Below, piece by piece: positions 1-9,068 of a stretch of DNA of 64,000 nucleotides (within the stretch, counting starts at the first letter, position 1; each line of letters begins with the position of its first letter). The position numbers and the translations under genes are program-made. The notes beneath the pieces are model-generated. The model was not told the origin of the DNA, ran no database searches, and saw only the letters and a list, made by a program, of their open reading frames with translations. Source of the stretch: CAIWHR01 sp963823215 (GTDB lineage Bacteria > Pseudomonadota > Gammaproteobacteria > Burkholderiales > Casimicrobiaceae); the NCBI GenBank assembly GCA_963823215.1, contig CAWGKT010000007.1, positions 372,001 to 436,000 on the forward strand, in the 5' to 3' direction.

Positions 1-95
1 GCCGCCTCGAGCGCTCGCGCCGCCGTCTGCACTTCCATGACATGGAACGGCTCGATCCCGGCGACGCGCGCCGCAGTGACATTGCGGGTATCCAT
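1..95 (-). CDS. PLP-dependent class I/II aminotransferase, N-terminal fragment
   Basis: An ATG at 93-95 on the minus strand opens a frame that runs off the window edge. It reads MDTRNVTAARVAGIEPF, then HVMEVQTAARALEA. That pattern (basic start, the I-x-PFHVM segment, then an alanine-rich helix) is what I know from the N-terminus of aspartate/methionine aminotransferase-like PLP enzymes of Proteobacteria. Only 31 residues are visible, so no catalytic lysine or PLP site can be checked. It is divergent from the DUF4124-type gene, so the roughly 100 bp between them should hold both promoters. Confidence 0.55.
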   Translation of the reverse strand, partial: MDTRNVTAARVAGIEPFHVMEVQTAARALEA

Positions 96-192
96 CGAAG
101 GGACGAGCTCTCGTGGCTGCAAAAAGAGGTATGGTAACGCCTGGCGGTCCGTTGCCGATGCCGCCTGCGGGAATCGATCATGCGCCAAACCA

Positions 193-696
193 TTGCCATC
201 GCGCCGCGGCTCGGGCGCCGTGTTTGCCGCATTCGTCCTCGTCGCGCCCGTCGTCGATGCCGACGTGTACAAGTGCGCGGGCGAAGGCGGCATTCCCGTG
301 TACCAGGAGATGCCCTGCGGGCCGGCGAAGGAATTGCGCAATTTCCAGCTGGACCCGCCGGAAATCACGATATTGCCGGCACAACGCGCCGGCACGCCTG
401 CCAGCGGCATCAAGGAAGCCCCGCCCAAGAACGCCAAGTCCGACAAGAACGCAACACCGGCGCCGGCTGGCCCGCCGGCGGGCAATGCCGCGGAGCGCAA
501 GCATGTCCGCCTCGGCATGTCGGAGGGCGAGATCCTGGCCAAGCTCGGGCATCCCGACACGCAAGTCGGTGGCAGGAACGCGAGTTCGCCAAGGTGGACG
601 TACCTGCCGGCCCCCGGCGACCCGGAAACGGTGACGACGCTGATGTTCACGAAGGGCATCGTTGTCGACATCGAGCGCAAGGTCGTGAAGCAATGA
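193..696 (+). CDS. Secreted DUF4124-type protein with BamE-like C-terminus
   Basis: The mature N-terminus DVYKCAGEGGIPVYQEMPC matches the DUF4124 pattern (YKC, about 8 residues, YQ, PC), a small periplasmic domain of Proteobacteria. The second half has GMSEGEILAKLGHPD and ends T-LMF-KGIVVDIE, which resembles SmpA/BamE folds. The start is uncertain. TTG at 193 gives a credible signal peptide (MPSRRGS then a hydrophobic run). The ATG at 180 lies in another frame and would need a one-base shift near 215. The function of DUF4124 proteins is unknown; cell-envelope location is inferred. The stop codon overlaps the first unit of a tandem repeat. Confidence 0.6.
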   Translation: MPSRRGSGAVFAAFVLVAPVVDADVYKCAGEGGIPVYQEMPCGPAKELRNFQLDPPEITILPAQRAGTPASGIKEAPPKNAKSDKNATPAPAGPPAGNAAERKHVRLGMSEGEILAKLGHPDTQVGGRNASSPRWTYLPAPGDPETVTTLMFTKGIVVDIERKVVKQ

Positions 697-882
697 GCGC
701 CGCCGGGCCGTCCCAAGGCGCGAATCACGCCCCCTCGGGGGGCAGCGCAGCGGCGTCAGCCGCAAGCGTGGGGGCACATCGATGAGCGCCGCCGGGCCGT
801 CCCAAGGCGCGAATCGCTCCCGCCCGGGGGGCAGCGCAGCGGCCGCATTGGCCAATGAGGCCGCAAGCCTGGGGGCACATCG
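693..882 (+). repeat. Tandem intergenic repeat, two units (family A)
   Basis: Two head-to-tail units lie at 693-781 and 782-882. They share an identical first 34 nt (ATGAGCGCCGCCGGGCCGTC and on), the core GGGGGGCAGCGCAGCGGC and the end GGGGGCACATCG. The second unit is 12 nt longer because of a short insertion. The first unit begins at the ATGA overlapping the upstream stop codon. Similar GGGGGGCAGCG-type intergenic repeats are common in Burkholderiales-like genomes. A third, diverged copy lies at about 9,069-9,188. Confidence 0.75.
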
Positions 883-920
883 ATGAGGCGCACGGGGAGC
901 ACAGGCGCGGTGCCGCGAAC

Positions 921-1373
921 ATGCGCGCGCTGATCCAGCGCGTGCGCGAGGCCGCCGTGAGTGTCGACGGGTGCGTTGTCGGCGCGATCGGCCCGGGACT
1001 CCTCGTGCTCGCCGCCGTCGCCGCGGACGACACCCCCGCGGATCGCGAGTGGCTCGCGCGCAAGATCGTCGCATTGCGCATATTCGATGACGACGCGGGC
1101 ATGATGAATCACTCCGTCACCGCCATCGGCGGCGCGATTCTCGCGGTCAGCCAGTTCACGCTGTTTGCGTCGACGCGCAAGGGAGCGCGCCCGTCGTGGT
1201 CTGGCGCGGCGCCGCCCGAAATCGCGCAGCCGCAGTTCGACGCGTTCGTCGGCACGCTCGCCGCGGCACTGGGCAAAGCCGTTGCCACCGGCGAGTTCGG
1301 CGCGCCGATGCAGGTAGCGCTGGTCAACGACGGCCCGGTCACGATCTGGCTTGACTCGCGCCAGCGCGAGTAG
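921..1373 (+). CDS. dtd: D-aminoacyl-tRNA deacylase
   Basis: Dtd hydrolyses D-aminoacyl-tRNAs (and Gly-tRNA-Ala), recycling mischarged tRNA in the cytosol. The product is 151 residues, normal for the family. It starts MRALIQRVREAAVSV and shows both signature motifs: SQFT at residues 77-80 and NDGPVT at 136-141, which carries the Gly-cis-Pro. The ATG at 921 is chosen because family members begin with exactly this M-[KR]-x-[LV]-[IL]-QRV pattern; an earlier in-frame start at 855 would add 22 unrelated residues encoded by the end of the repeat. It appears complete and intact. Confidence 0.93.
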   Translation: MRALIQRVREAAVSVDGCVVGAIGPGLLVLAAVAADDTPADREWLARKIVALRIFDDDAGMMNHSVTAIGGAILAVSQFTLFASTRKGARPSWSGAAPPEIAQPQFDAFVGTLAAALGKAVATGEFGAPMQVALVNDGPVTIWLDSRQRE

Positions 1374-1570
1374 ATCGACGCCTCGTCGGTGCCCTGGCGC
1401 CACAGCGAGGCCGTCAGCGTTGCGCGATGCAGGGCATTGCCCAAACGACGGCTGCACGACGGTCGGTTGGACGCCGTCGTGTCAGGTCGACGATAATCCG
1501 GTTACCCGAAGCGCCCGGCACTCGACGCCGATGCGTGGAGCAACGCGGGCACCCCATCCCTTTTCCGATC

Positions 1571-2770
1571 ATGGCCCTTCCCCGCCTGCCCCGTGCCGTC
1601 CTCTACGCGATAGCGCTTGCCGTGCTCACGCTCGCCGCATGGGCCGTGCTCTCGTGGCAGGGCACGACTGTGGATGTCGTGCCGGCGCGATCCGCCCCGC
1701 TGACGCAAACGGTCGTCGTCAGCGGTCGCGTCCTCGCGCCGGCGCGCGTGGACGTCGGCGCGACGATCACCGGTCGGGTCCAGACGGTGGGCGTCGACGA
1801 AGGCGACCGCGTCAAGGCCGGCCAGTTGCTGGTCGAGCTCGAACGTGCCGAGCTCGCTGCGGCGCTCGCCCAGGCCGTGGCCACCGAGCAGGCGGCCGCC
1901 ACGCGGATAGCGCAGTGGCGCGATGTGGCGACGGTTTCGGCGCGGGAGCAGCTGGTGCAGGCCGAGGCGAATTACCGGAACATCGAGCGCGACGCCGCGC
2001 GGCAGGAGCAGCTCTTCAAGCAGGGCTTCATCGGCGAGTCGCGTCTGGACGAAGCGCGCCGTGCCGCAGCCGTCGCGAAAAGCCAATACGAGACCGCGCG
2101 CGCCGTCTCCACCGCCAGCGCGCCGGCCGGGGTCGATCGCCGCCTCCTCGACGAGCAGCTGGCGCAGGCACGAGCGGCGAGGGAAACGGCGGCGGCCAAG
2201 CTCGCACAGACCATGCTGCGCGCGCCGGCGACAGGTGTCGTCCTCGATCGGAGCGTCGAGCCCGGCGACATCGTGCAGCCCGGCAAGCGGCTGCTCGCGC
2301 TCGCGATCGACGGCGACGTCCGCCTCACCGCGCTGATCGATGAGAAAAATCTCGCCGTGCTGCGCGTGGGCCAACGCGCGCGCGTGTCGGCGGACGCCTA
2401 TCCGAACCAGCCGTTCGGCGCCGAGCTGTCCTACCTGTCGCCCGGGATCGACGTCCAGCGCGGCACGGTGGAGGCCAAGTTCGCCGTTTCCGCGCCACCG
2501 CCGTACCTGCGTTCCGACATGACGGTGTCGATCGACATCGAGGTCGCGGCAAGAGCCGACGGGCTCGTCATCCCGGCCACCGTGGTGCGCGAGTTGCAGT
2601 CGCGTCAGCCCTGGGTGCTCGTCGTGCGCGACGGCCGTGCCGCGCGACAGTCGGTGCAGCTCGGTGCCCGCACGGCCGAGCAGGTGGAAGTGCTGTCGGG
2701 GCTTGCGGCCGGTGCGCAGATCGTCGCGACGCCGGACATCGCGCCGGGCGCGCGCGTGCGCCAGCGGTGA
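1571..2770 (+). CDS. Periplasmic adaptor (HlyD/MFP) of an ABC export system
   Basis: This is a membrane-fusion protein of about 399 residues that would link an inner-membrane MacB-like transporter to an outer-membrane channel. It has an N-terminal anchor (LYAIALAVLTLAAWAVL, residues 11-27), then split biotinyl/lipoyl halves (SGRVLAPARVDVGATITG early, RAPATGVVLDRSVEPGD later) around an alanine-rich coiled coil, then the beta-barrel. The ATG at 1571 puts the anchor at the extreme N-terminus, so upstream in-frame starts are rejected. The permease gene follows after 25 bp and the ATPase after that, so this is a three-gene operon. The substrate is unknown. Confidence 0.85.
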   Translation: MALPRLPRAVLYAIALAVLTLAAWAVLSWQGTTVDVVPARSAPLTQTVVVSGRVLAPARVDVGATITGRVQTVGVDEGDRVKAGQLLVELERAELAAALAQAVATEQAAATRIAQWRDVATVSAREQLVQAEANYRNIERDAARQEQLFKQGFIGESRLDEARRAAAVAKSQYETARAVSTASAPAGVDRRLLDEQLAQARAARETAAAKLAQTMLRAPATGVVLDRSVEPGDIVQPGKRLLALAIDGDVRLTALIDEKNLAVLRVGQRARVSADAYPNQPFGAELSYLSPGIDVQRGTVEAKFAVSAPPPYLRSDMTVSIDIEVAARADGLVIPATVVRELQSRQPWVLVVRDGRAARQSVQLGARTAEQVEVLSGLAAGAQIVATPDIAPGARVRQR

Positions 2771-2795
2771 TCCGCGGCCGCCGGAACGCCCTGCG

Positions 2796-4022
2796 ATGAA
2801 TTTCGAATGGGTAGTCGCACTGCGGTTCCTGCGCGAGGGCCGCTTCCAGACCGCGCTCATCATCGGCGGCGCCGCCGCGGGCGTCGCGGTCGTCATCTTC
2901 ATCACCGCACTCGTCAACGGGTTGCAGGCCAACACGCTCAAACGCGTGCTCGGCACGCAGGCGGACATCGTGATCCGGCCGGCGGAGGAAGTGGCACGAC
3001 CGCAACGCGAGGCGAGCCCGGGGGAGGCCCTGCTCCCGCGCGTCGAGGCCCGCGCGCAACGCTTGCGCTCGATCGACCAGTGGCAGTCGCTGGACCTGGC
3101 GCTGCAGACGGCGCCACGGATCAAGGCAGTGTCGCCGATGGTCTCGGGGCCCGGCTTCGCCGTGCGCGCCGACGCGACCAAGTCGATCGCCCTCTTCGGC
3201 GTCGAGCCCGACCGCTACAACCGGATCGTGGCGGTCGACGAGAAGATCGTCGCCGGCGAATACCGCGTGCAGGCCGGCGAAGCGGTGATCGGCAAGGACC
3301 TCGCGAAGGATCTCGGGCTCTCCCTCGGCGATCGCTTCCGGATCGTCACCGCCGAGACCGAGGCGCCGGTGTCCGACGCGTTCACGGTGATGGGCATCGT
3401 CGATCTCGGCGTGCGCGACCTCAACCGGCGCACCGTCTTCGTCACGCTGCGCGCTGCGCAGACCCTGCTCGGGCTCGCCGGCGGCGCGACGCAGCTCGAC
3501 CTCAAGATCGAGGACCTGTTCGAAGCGGAGGACATCGCGCAGCGGCTTGCCGCGCAGACCGGCCTCACCGTCGAATCGTGGATGCGGACCAACGAGCAGC
3601 TGCTCGCCGCGATCAACGCGCAGAACATCACGACGCGGACCATCCGCGGCTTTGTGATCGTCATCGTGGCGCTCGGCATCGCGAGCGTCCTCGTCGTCTG
3701 GGTCGTGCAGAAGCGGCGCGAGATCGGGATCCTGCGGGCGATGGGAGCGAGCCGCGGCCAGGTGCAGCGCGTGTTCCTGCTGCAGGGCGCGATCGTCGCG
3801 CTAGCGGGCTCCGCGATCGGCTGTGCGCTCGCCATCGCGATGGTCGTCGTGTTTCTCAGGATTGCGCGCAATGCCGACGGCTCGCCGCTGTTTGTGCTGA
3901 CGCTATCCCCTTGGCTCTTCCTCGGCGCCGTGATCGGCGCCCTCGCCGGCGGTCTGCTGGCAGCGGCGGCGCCGGCGCGGCGCGCCGCGGCGCTCGACCC
4001 TGCGCAGGCGATCAGGATGTGA
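2796..4022 (+). CDS. FtsX/MacB-type ABC transporter permease
   Basis: The 408-residue protein has the standard MacB-type layout: a first membrane segment at about residues 20-45 (LIIGGAAAGVAVVIFITALV), a large periplasmic domain, then three membrane segments in the last third starting near IRGFVIVIVALGIASVLVVW. The sequence KRREIGILRAMGAS after that segment is the cytoplasmic coupling loop seen throughout this family. It works with the adaptor upstream and the ATPase that starts 2 bp after its stop. It is intact. Confidence 0.88.
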   Translation: MNFEWVVALRFLREGRFQTALIIGGAAAGVAVVIFITALVNGLQANTLKRVLGTQADIVIRPAEEVARPQREASPGEALLPRVEARAQRLRSIDQWQSLDLALQTAPRIKAVSPMVSGPGFAVRADATKSIALFGVEPDRYNRIVAVDEKIVAGEYRVQAGEAVIGKDLAKDLGLSLGDRFRIVTAETEAPVSDAFTVMGIVDLGVRDLNRRTVFVTLRAAQTLLGLAGGATQLDLKIEDLFEAEDIAQRLAAQTGLTVESWMRTNEQLLAAINAQNITTRTIRGFVIVIVALGIASVLVVWVVQKRREIGILRAMGASRGQVQRVFLLQGAIVALAGSAIGCALAIAMVVVFLRIARNADGSPLFVLTLSPWLFLGAVIGALAGGLLAAAAPARRAAALDPAQAIRM

Positions 4023-4024
4023 CG

Positions 4025-4774
4025 ATGGCGCCGCCGCTCATCGAACTGTCGGACGTGCACAAGACCTACGGCGCCGGCACGGACGTCGCGGTCGAGGTGC
4101 TGCACGGGATCGACTTCACGCTGCATGCGGGCGAGTTCACGGCGCTGATCGGGCCGTCGGGCTCGGGCAAGTCGACCCTGCTGAACCTCATCGGATTGCT
4201 GGAACCGCCCACCACGGGATCGTACCGGCTTAACGGGCAGGAGGCCACGGCGCTGCCGGAGGCCGAACTCACGCAGCTCCGCGCGACGACGATCGGCTTC
4301 GTGTTCCAGTTCCATCACCTGCTGCCGGCGTTTTCCGCCACCGAGAACGTGCTGATCCCCGGGCTGATCGCGCACGGCCCCGTGACCGCGCCGCGGCGCG
4401 AGGCTGCGCGCGACGTGCTGCGCGCGGTCGGCCTGTCCGATCGTCTCGACTATCCGCCGCGCAAGCTGTCGGGCGGGCAGCAGCAGCGCGTCGCCATCGC
4501 GCGGGCTCTGTCGCTGGCGCCGCCGCTGGTGCTGGCCGACGAGCCGACGGGCAACCTCGACACGCATTCGGCGGACGAGATATTCGCGTTGATGCGCCGC
4601 TTCAATGCGGAGCGCGGTGTGGCGTTCCTGATCGTCACCCACGACCCGCGTCTCGCCCGCCGCTGCGACCGGATCGTCGAGCTGGTGGATGGCACGATCG
4701 CTGGCGACCGGCCCAACAGCGCCGACCGCAGCGGCGAGCATCTGCATGCCGCGGCGACCCACCGGCCCGCCTGA
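4025..4774 (+). CDS. MacB/LolD-type ABC transporter ATP-binding protein
   Basis: This is the 249-residue nucleotide-binding subunit of the export operon. It shows Walker A GPSGSGKST, a Q-loop (FVFQFHHLLP), signature LSGGQQQRVAIARAL, Walker B LVLADEPTGNLD and the switch histidine in VTHDPRLA. The E-P-T-G-N-L-D string is typical of the LolD/MacB subfamily. The start ATG is 2 bp beyond the permease stop, so translation is probably coupled. The last 25 residues (after GTIAGDRP) are a short non-conserved tail. Directly downstream is a hairpin followed by convergent uxaC. Confidence 0.9.
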   Translation: MAPPLIELSDVHKTYGAGTDVAVEVLHGIDFTLHAGEFTALIGPSGSGKSTLLNLIGLLEPPTTGSYRLNGQEATALPEAELTQLRATTIGFVFQFHHLLPAFSATENVLIPGLIAHGPVTAPRREAARDVLRAVGLSDRLDYPPRKLSGGQQQRVAIARALSLAPPLVLADEPTGNLDTHSADEIFALMRRFNAERGVAFLIVTHDPRLARRCDRIVELVDGTIAGDRPNSADRSGEHLHAAATHRPA

Positions 4775-4810
4775 CCGGCGCAGCGCGTCTGGCGATCCCG
4801 CTGCCGACGA

Positions 4811-4826
4811 CGCAGGCAACCCTGCG
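4811..4826. terminator. Putative bidirectional terminator hairpin
   Basis: CGCAGG at 4811-4816 and CCTGCG at 4821-4826 form a perfect 6-bp stem with loop CAAC, followed by GTCTTT on the plus strand. It sits in the 57-bp gap between the convergent ATPase and uxaC genes, where a shared terminator is expected. Confidence 0.5.
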
Positions 4827-4831
4827 GTCTT

Positions 4832-6250
4832 TCAGAGCTTGTACGCGCGCTTCGCCAGCCCGTAGGCCAGTTCCGGGGCGAGCGCCAATGCCTCGTCCTC
4901 ACCGATACGGTGCTCGCTGACGAGGGTCGCGAGGAAGCGGCAATCCACCCGCCGCGCGACGTCGTGCCGCGCCGGGATCGACATGAATGCACGCGTGTCG
5001 TCGTTGAAGCCGACCGTGTTGAAGAAGCCCGCCGTCTCCGTGACCTGCTCGCGGAAACGCAGCATTCCTTCAGGGCTGTCGTGGAACCACCACGCCGGAC
5101 CCAGCTTCAGAACGGGGTAGTGGCCGGCAAGGGGAGCGAGTTCGCGCGCGTAGGACGTTTCGTCCAGGGTGAACAGGATCACGGTGAGTTCGCGCTCGTT
5201 GCCGAAGCGGTCGAGCAGCGGCTTTAGCGCCCGCACGTAATCCGTGGGCATCGGGATGTCCGCACCCTTGTCGCGGCCGAAGTCGCGCAAGACGCGCGGA
5301 TTGTGGCTGCGCAACGACCCCGGGTGAATCTGCATCACCAGGCCGTCGGCGAGGCTCATCCGCGCCATTTCCGTCAACATCTGCCCACGGAACTGCTCGG
5401 CCTCGTCCGGCGACGCCGTTCCGGCCAGCGCGCGATCGAGCAGGCGCTGACAGGCGCTCTCGGCGAGATCGCAGGTGCGCGCCGTCGGATGACCGTGGTC
5501 CGTGGAGGTCGCGCCCATCGCCTTGAAGTAGGCGCGCCGGTCGCGATGCGCCGCCAGGTACCCCTGCCACGTCGCGGTGTCCTCGCGCGTCAGCGCGCCG
5601 AGTTGCAGCACATTGTCGCGGAAGCCCTCGAACTCGGGATCGACGACCGGATCCGGCCGGTACGCCGTGATCACGCGGCCGTTCCAGCCGGACGCACGCA
5701 GCCGGCGGTGATGGTCGAGCGCATCGAGCGGGGATTCGGTCGTCGCGATCACCTCGATGTTGAAGCGCTCGAACAGTGCGCGCGGACGAAACTCGGGTCG
5801 CGCGAGGCACGCGTTGATCCGGTCGAAATTGCGATCGGCCGAATCGGCGGTCAACCGTTCGGTGCAGCCGAACACCGTCGCGAACGCGTGATCGAGCCAG
5901 AGCCGCGTCGGCGTGCCGCGAAACAGGTGATAGTGCGCGGCAAACGTGCGCCAGATCTTGCGCGCGTCACGCTCCACCGGTGCGCCATCGCGGCGCGGGA
6001 TGCCGAGGTCCTCGAGGGCGATGCCCTGGCTGTAGAGCATCCGGAAGACGTAGTGGTCCGGAGTGATGAACAGCGCCGACGCGTCGGCGAACGCCGCGTT
6101 GTCGGCATACCACTGCGGATCGGTGTGACCGTGCGGGCTCAGGATCGGCAGTGCCGCAACTGTCGCATAGAGGGCACGCGCCAGCTCGCGCGCGGCCGGA
6201 TCGGCCGGGAAGAGCCGATCCGGATGCAGGGTCAGCGGCGGTGTGGTCAT
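4832..6250 (-). CDS. uxaC: Uronate (glucuronate/galacturonate) isomerase
   Basis: UxaC converts D-glucuronate to D-fructuronate and D-galacturonate to D-tagaturonate, the first cytosolic step of hexuronate breakdown. The product is 472 residues, the usual length. It shows the metal-binding H-x-H of this amidohydrolase-fold family in SPHGHTDPQWYADN (H40, H42), then DHYVFRMLYSQGI, and VGFNDDTRAFMSIPARHD near the C-terminus. The frame is intact. It lies 9 bp downstream of the fructuronate reductase gene on the same strand, so the two form an operon carrying consecutive pathway steps. No mannonate dehydratase or KDG kinase is visible in the window. Confidence 0.93.
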   Translation of the reverse strand: MTTPPLTLHPDRLFPADPAARELARALYATVAALPILSPHGHTDPQWYADNAAFADASALFITPDHYVFRMLYSQGIALEDLGIPRRDGAPVERDARKIWRTFAAHYHLFRGTPTRLWLDHAFATVFGCTERLTADSADRNFDRINACLARPEFRPRALFERFNIEVIATTESPLDALDHHRRLRASGWNGRVITAYRPDPVVDPEFEGFRDNVLQLGALTREDTATWQGYLAAHRDRRAYFKAMGATSTDHGHPTARTCDLAESACQRLLDRALAGTASPDEAEQFRGQMLTEMARMSLADGLVMQIHPGSLRSHNPRVLRDFGRDKGADIPMPTDYVRALKPLLDRFGNERELTVILFTLDETSYARELAPLAGHYPVLKLGPAWWFHDSPEGMLRFREQVTETAGFFNTVGFNDDTRAFMSIPARHDVARRVDCRFLATLVSEHRIGEDEALALAPELAYGLAKRAYKL

Positions 6251-6259
6251 GGTCTCGTC

Positions 6260-7744
6260 CTACGAACCGGGTTGCGCGATGTGCACGGCGAGCGTCCTGC
6301 GTACGCCGTCGCGGAACAGGCCTCCGACATCGCGGCTCACCGCACGCCGGAAGACCGCGTTGCCCGACAGATCGGCGCCGAACACCTCGGCAAGATCGAG
6401 GAAGCCCTCGGCGATCTGCGCGGCGTTGCCGCGCGCGGCGGCGGTGATCGCCGCGAACCGTCCCGCCAGCGGATCGGACACCATGATCGGCTTGCCATGC
6501 TCGTCGACGCCGCTCGCGTATCGAATCCAGCCGGCAATCGCCAGCGCGAGGTGCGCGATCGAGCCGCCGCCGGCGAGCCGTTCGCGCACCGTGCCAAGGA
6601 GTCGCTGCGGCAATTTCTGCGAGCCGTCCATCGCGATCTGCTGCGTTCGATGCGGCAATGCCGGATTGCGAAAGCGCTGCATGAGCTGCGCGCCGTAGGC
6701 AGGCAGATCGACGCCCGGCGGCGCCACCAGCGTCGGCATGACCTCCTCCGCCATCAGCCGCTCGACCAGCGTCGCAAGCAGCGGGTCGGCCGAGGCCTGC
6801 CAGATGAACTCGTGACCGGAAAGAAAGCCGAGGTAGGCGAGCGTGGAATGGCTGCCGTTCAGCAGGCGCAGCTTCATCGTCTCGAAGGGCGCGACGTCGG
6901 CGACGACCTGTGCGCCGGCGTCCTCCCAGGGAGGGCGCGCGGTGGCGAAGCGGTTCTCGATCACCCAGCTGTTGTACGGTTCCGCGACCACGGGCGCGGC
7001 GTCGACGACGCCGAGCAGCCGCGCGGCCTCGGCGATGTCGGCCTCCGTCGTCGCCGGCACGATCCGGTCGACCATCGTGCACGGGAACGCGACGTGCACG
7101 CCGATCCACTCGGCCAGCGCGGGGTCGGACGTCTGCGCATACGCCATGACGATGCCTTCGACGCTGCGGCCGTTGTGCGGAAGATTGTCGCAGCAGACGA
7201 CGTTGAGCGGCCCGCTCGCCGCCGCACGCCGCGCGGCCAGTCCCGCCACCAGCACGCCGATCGTGCTCAACGGCGCCTCCGGGCGCGCGAGGTCGTGCGC
7301 GATGTCGGGATGCCGAACGTTGAGCCGGCCGGTGGCGGGATCGTGGCAGTAGCCCTTTTCGGTGACGGTCAGCGAGACGACGTGAACCGCCGGATCCGCG
7401 ATGCGCGCGATCACGCGATCGCGCTCCGTGCCGAGGAACAGCATTTCGCGCACGGATCCGATCACGCGCACCGCCGTGCCTTCGGTACCCTTTTCGAGCA
7501 CCGAGTACAGCCCGTCCTGGGGCGTCAATGCGGCGATGACCCGCGGCGTCTTGAGGCTCACGCCGCAGATTCCCCAGCGCGGGTGCCGATGCAGGATCGC
7601 GTCGGTGTAGACGGCCTGATGCGCGCGGTGGAACGCCCCCAGTCCGAGATGGACGATGCCGATCCCGACGGCACCGATGTCGTAGTCGGGTCGGGCAATG
7701 GGCCCCGGCAATGCGGTGAGGCCGCCGAGCCCAAGTCGGTTCAT
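6260..7744 (-). CDS. uxuB: Fructuronate reductase / mannitol dehydrogenase family
   Basis: This 494-residue long-chain polyol dehydrogenase would reduce D-fructuronate to D-mannonate with NADH. It has the N-terminal Rossmann segment VGIGIVHLGLGAFHRAHQA and the family catalytic signature K-x4-N-x2-H in MKLRLLNGSHSTLAYLG. The start ATG at 7742-7744 gives MNRLGLGGLTALPG, which agrees with family N-termini; a more upstream start would add residues from the promoter region. Position before uxaC favours fructuronate rather than mannitol as substrate, although sequence alone does not separate UxuB from UxaB-like or mannitol enzymes with certainty. Confidence 0.85.
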   Translation of the reverse strand: MNRLGLGGLTALPGPIARPDYDIGAVGIGIVHLGLGAFHRAHQAVYTDAILHRHPRWGICGVSLKTPRVIAALTPQDGLYSVLEKGTEGTAVRVIGSVREMLFLGTERDRVIARIADPAVHVVSLTVTEKGYCHDPATGRLNVRHPDIAHDLARPEAPLSTIGVLVAGLAARRAAASGPLNVVCCDNLPHNGRSVEGIVMAYAQTSDPALAEWIGVHVAFPCTMVDRIVPATTEADIAEAARLLGVVDAAPVVAEPYNSWVIENRFATARPPWEDAGAQVVADVAPFETMKLRLLNGSHSTLAYLGFLSGHEFIWQASADPLLATLVERLMAEEVMPTLVAPPGVDLPAYGAQLMQRFRNPALPHRTQQIAMDGSQKLPQRLLGTVRERLAGGGSIAHLALAIAGWIRYASGVDEHGKPIMVSDPLAGRFAAITAAARGNAAQIAEGFLDLAEVFGADLSGNAVFRRAVSRDVGGLFRDGVRRTLAVHIAQPGS

Positions 7745-7968
7745 AGGGTCTCCGGTAACCGGAGAGCTTGCGGCAACCACATCGGGAATCCCAGCAGGTA
7801 AGTCACGGCGCGTCACGCGGCGGCTCTTGCAGCGCCGGTGCCATCGAAGCGGACTCTACTTCCGCGGTCAGGCTGCGGTCAAGCGATCCCGCACTCCGGG
7901 CCCATGACCATTGCACCGCGCCGCGGGCTCGGTCATGCTCATGCTTTTCGATACCGGAATTTGCCATC
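7745..7968. promoter_or_regulatory. Divergent promoter region, uronate operon / oxidoreductase
   Basis: This 224-bp gap separates the minus-strand uxuB-uxaC operon from the plus-strand Gfo/Idh/MocA gene and must hold both promoters. I do not see a clear sigma-70 pair or a strong dyad. No regulator gene of the GntR/UxuR type lies next to it. Confidence 0.4.
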
Positions 7969-8997
7969 GTGAGCAAACGCCGTCGACTGGCCATCGTGGG
8001 TCTCGGCATGGCCGTGACACCCCATGCGCAGAGCCTCCTCGATCTTGCCGGACGCGTCGAGGTCGCGTGGGCGTACAGCCCGACCGAGGCGAGGCGCCGC
8101 AGCTTCGCCGCCCGTTTTCCGTTTCCGGTGACCGGCGACTTCGCGGCGATCGCCGGCGACCCGACGATCGACACCGTGCTGGTGCTGACGCCACCCAACA
8201 CGCACCTGTCGATCGTGCGGGAGCTCGCGGCGTCGGGCAAGCATGTGCTCGTCGAAAAGCCCCTGGAGGGCTCACTCGAGCGCGCCGAAGCAGTGGTCGC
8301 AGTCTGCGCCCAGGCGGGCGTGAACCTTGCCGTCGTCTTTCAGCACCGTTTTCGCCCGGCCTCACTGGCGCTCGCGGCCCGGCTCGCGGCGGGCGAGCTC
8401 GGCCGGCTCGCGAACGCTGCCGTGTCGGTGCGCTGGTGGCGCCCGCAGACGTACTACGACGAGCCGGGACGAGGCACGCTCGCGCGGGATGGCGGCGGCG
8501 TGCTGCTGACGCAGGCGATCCACACGCTGGACCTGTTCCTCTCTCTGACGCCCCCACTCGCCGAAGTCACGGCATTCGCGGGGACGTCGGCGTTGCATGT
8601 CATGGAGACCGAGGATGGCGTCGCCGCGGCATTGCGCTTCGACGGCGGCGCGCTGGGCGCGCTCGACGCGACGACGGCGGCCTACCCCGGCTTTCCCGAG
8701 CGGATCGATCTGGCGGGAACGAAGGCCACCGCCGTGCTGACGCCCGGCAAGCTCGAGCTCTATCATCACGACGGCCGACGCGAGTCGATCGGCGAGGAAG
8801 CCCCCGGCGGCGGCGGTGCCGACCCGATGGCTTTCACGCACGACGCGCACCGGGGCGTTCTGGTCGAATTCCTGGACGCAATCGATGCCGGACGCGCGCC
8901 GGTCAACAGCGGCCGTGCCGCGTTGCGCGTCCACTATCTGATCGATGCGCTGCTCGAATCGTCACGACGGCGCGCGCCCGTCGCCGTGCGCCGCTGA
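7969..8997 (+). CDS. Gfo/Idh/MocA family oxidoreductase
   Basis: This 342-residue NAD(P)-dependent sugar or polyol dehydrogenase has the N-terminal Rossmann motif AIVGLGMAVTPHAQS, the family EKP motif in VLVEKPLEGS, and a C-terminal substrate domain with GGGVLLTQAIHTLDLF. GTG at 7969 is chosen because it places the Rossmann strand 7 residues from the start; the frame upstream has no homology. Divergent orientation from uxuB-uxaC suggests a role in sugar-acid metabolism, but the substrate is not predictable. The C-terminal stretch SGRAALRVHYLIDALLESS is typical of the family. Confidence 0.82.
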   Translation: MSKRRRLAIVGLGMAVTPHAQSLLDLAGRVEVAWAYSPTEARRRSFAARFPFPVTGDFAAIAGDPTIDTVLVLTPPNTHLSIVRELAASGKHVLVEKPLEGSLERAEAVVAVCAQAGVNLAVVFQHRFRPASLALAARLAAGELGRLANAAVSVRWWRPQTYYDEPGRGTLARDGGGVLLTQAIHTLDLFLSLTPPLAEVTAFAGTSALHVMETEDGVAAALRFDGGALGALDATTAAYPGFPERIDLAGTKATAVLTPGKLELYHHDGRRESIGEEAPGGGGADPMAFTHDAHRGVLVEFLDAIDAGRAPVNSGRAALRVHYLIDALLESSRRRAPVAVRR

Positions 8998-9068
8998 CGC
9001 GCCGCGCGCGGGCTCGAACCGGGGCACGCGCCGGACCCGCGAAGGGCCGGCCTCAGTCCCCGCCCGGC

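Noticed and set aside
5303..7801. Long open frame on the plus strand opposite uxaC/uxuB (over 800 codons)
   Set aside because: It is arginine-rich with no recognisable motif and lies entirely antisense to two clear enzymes. Long shadow frames are expected in GC-rich DNA.
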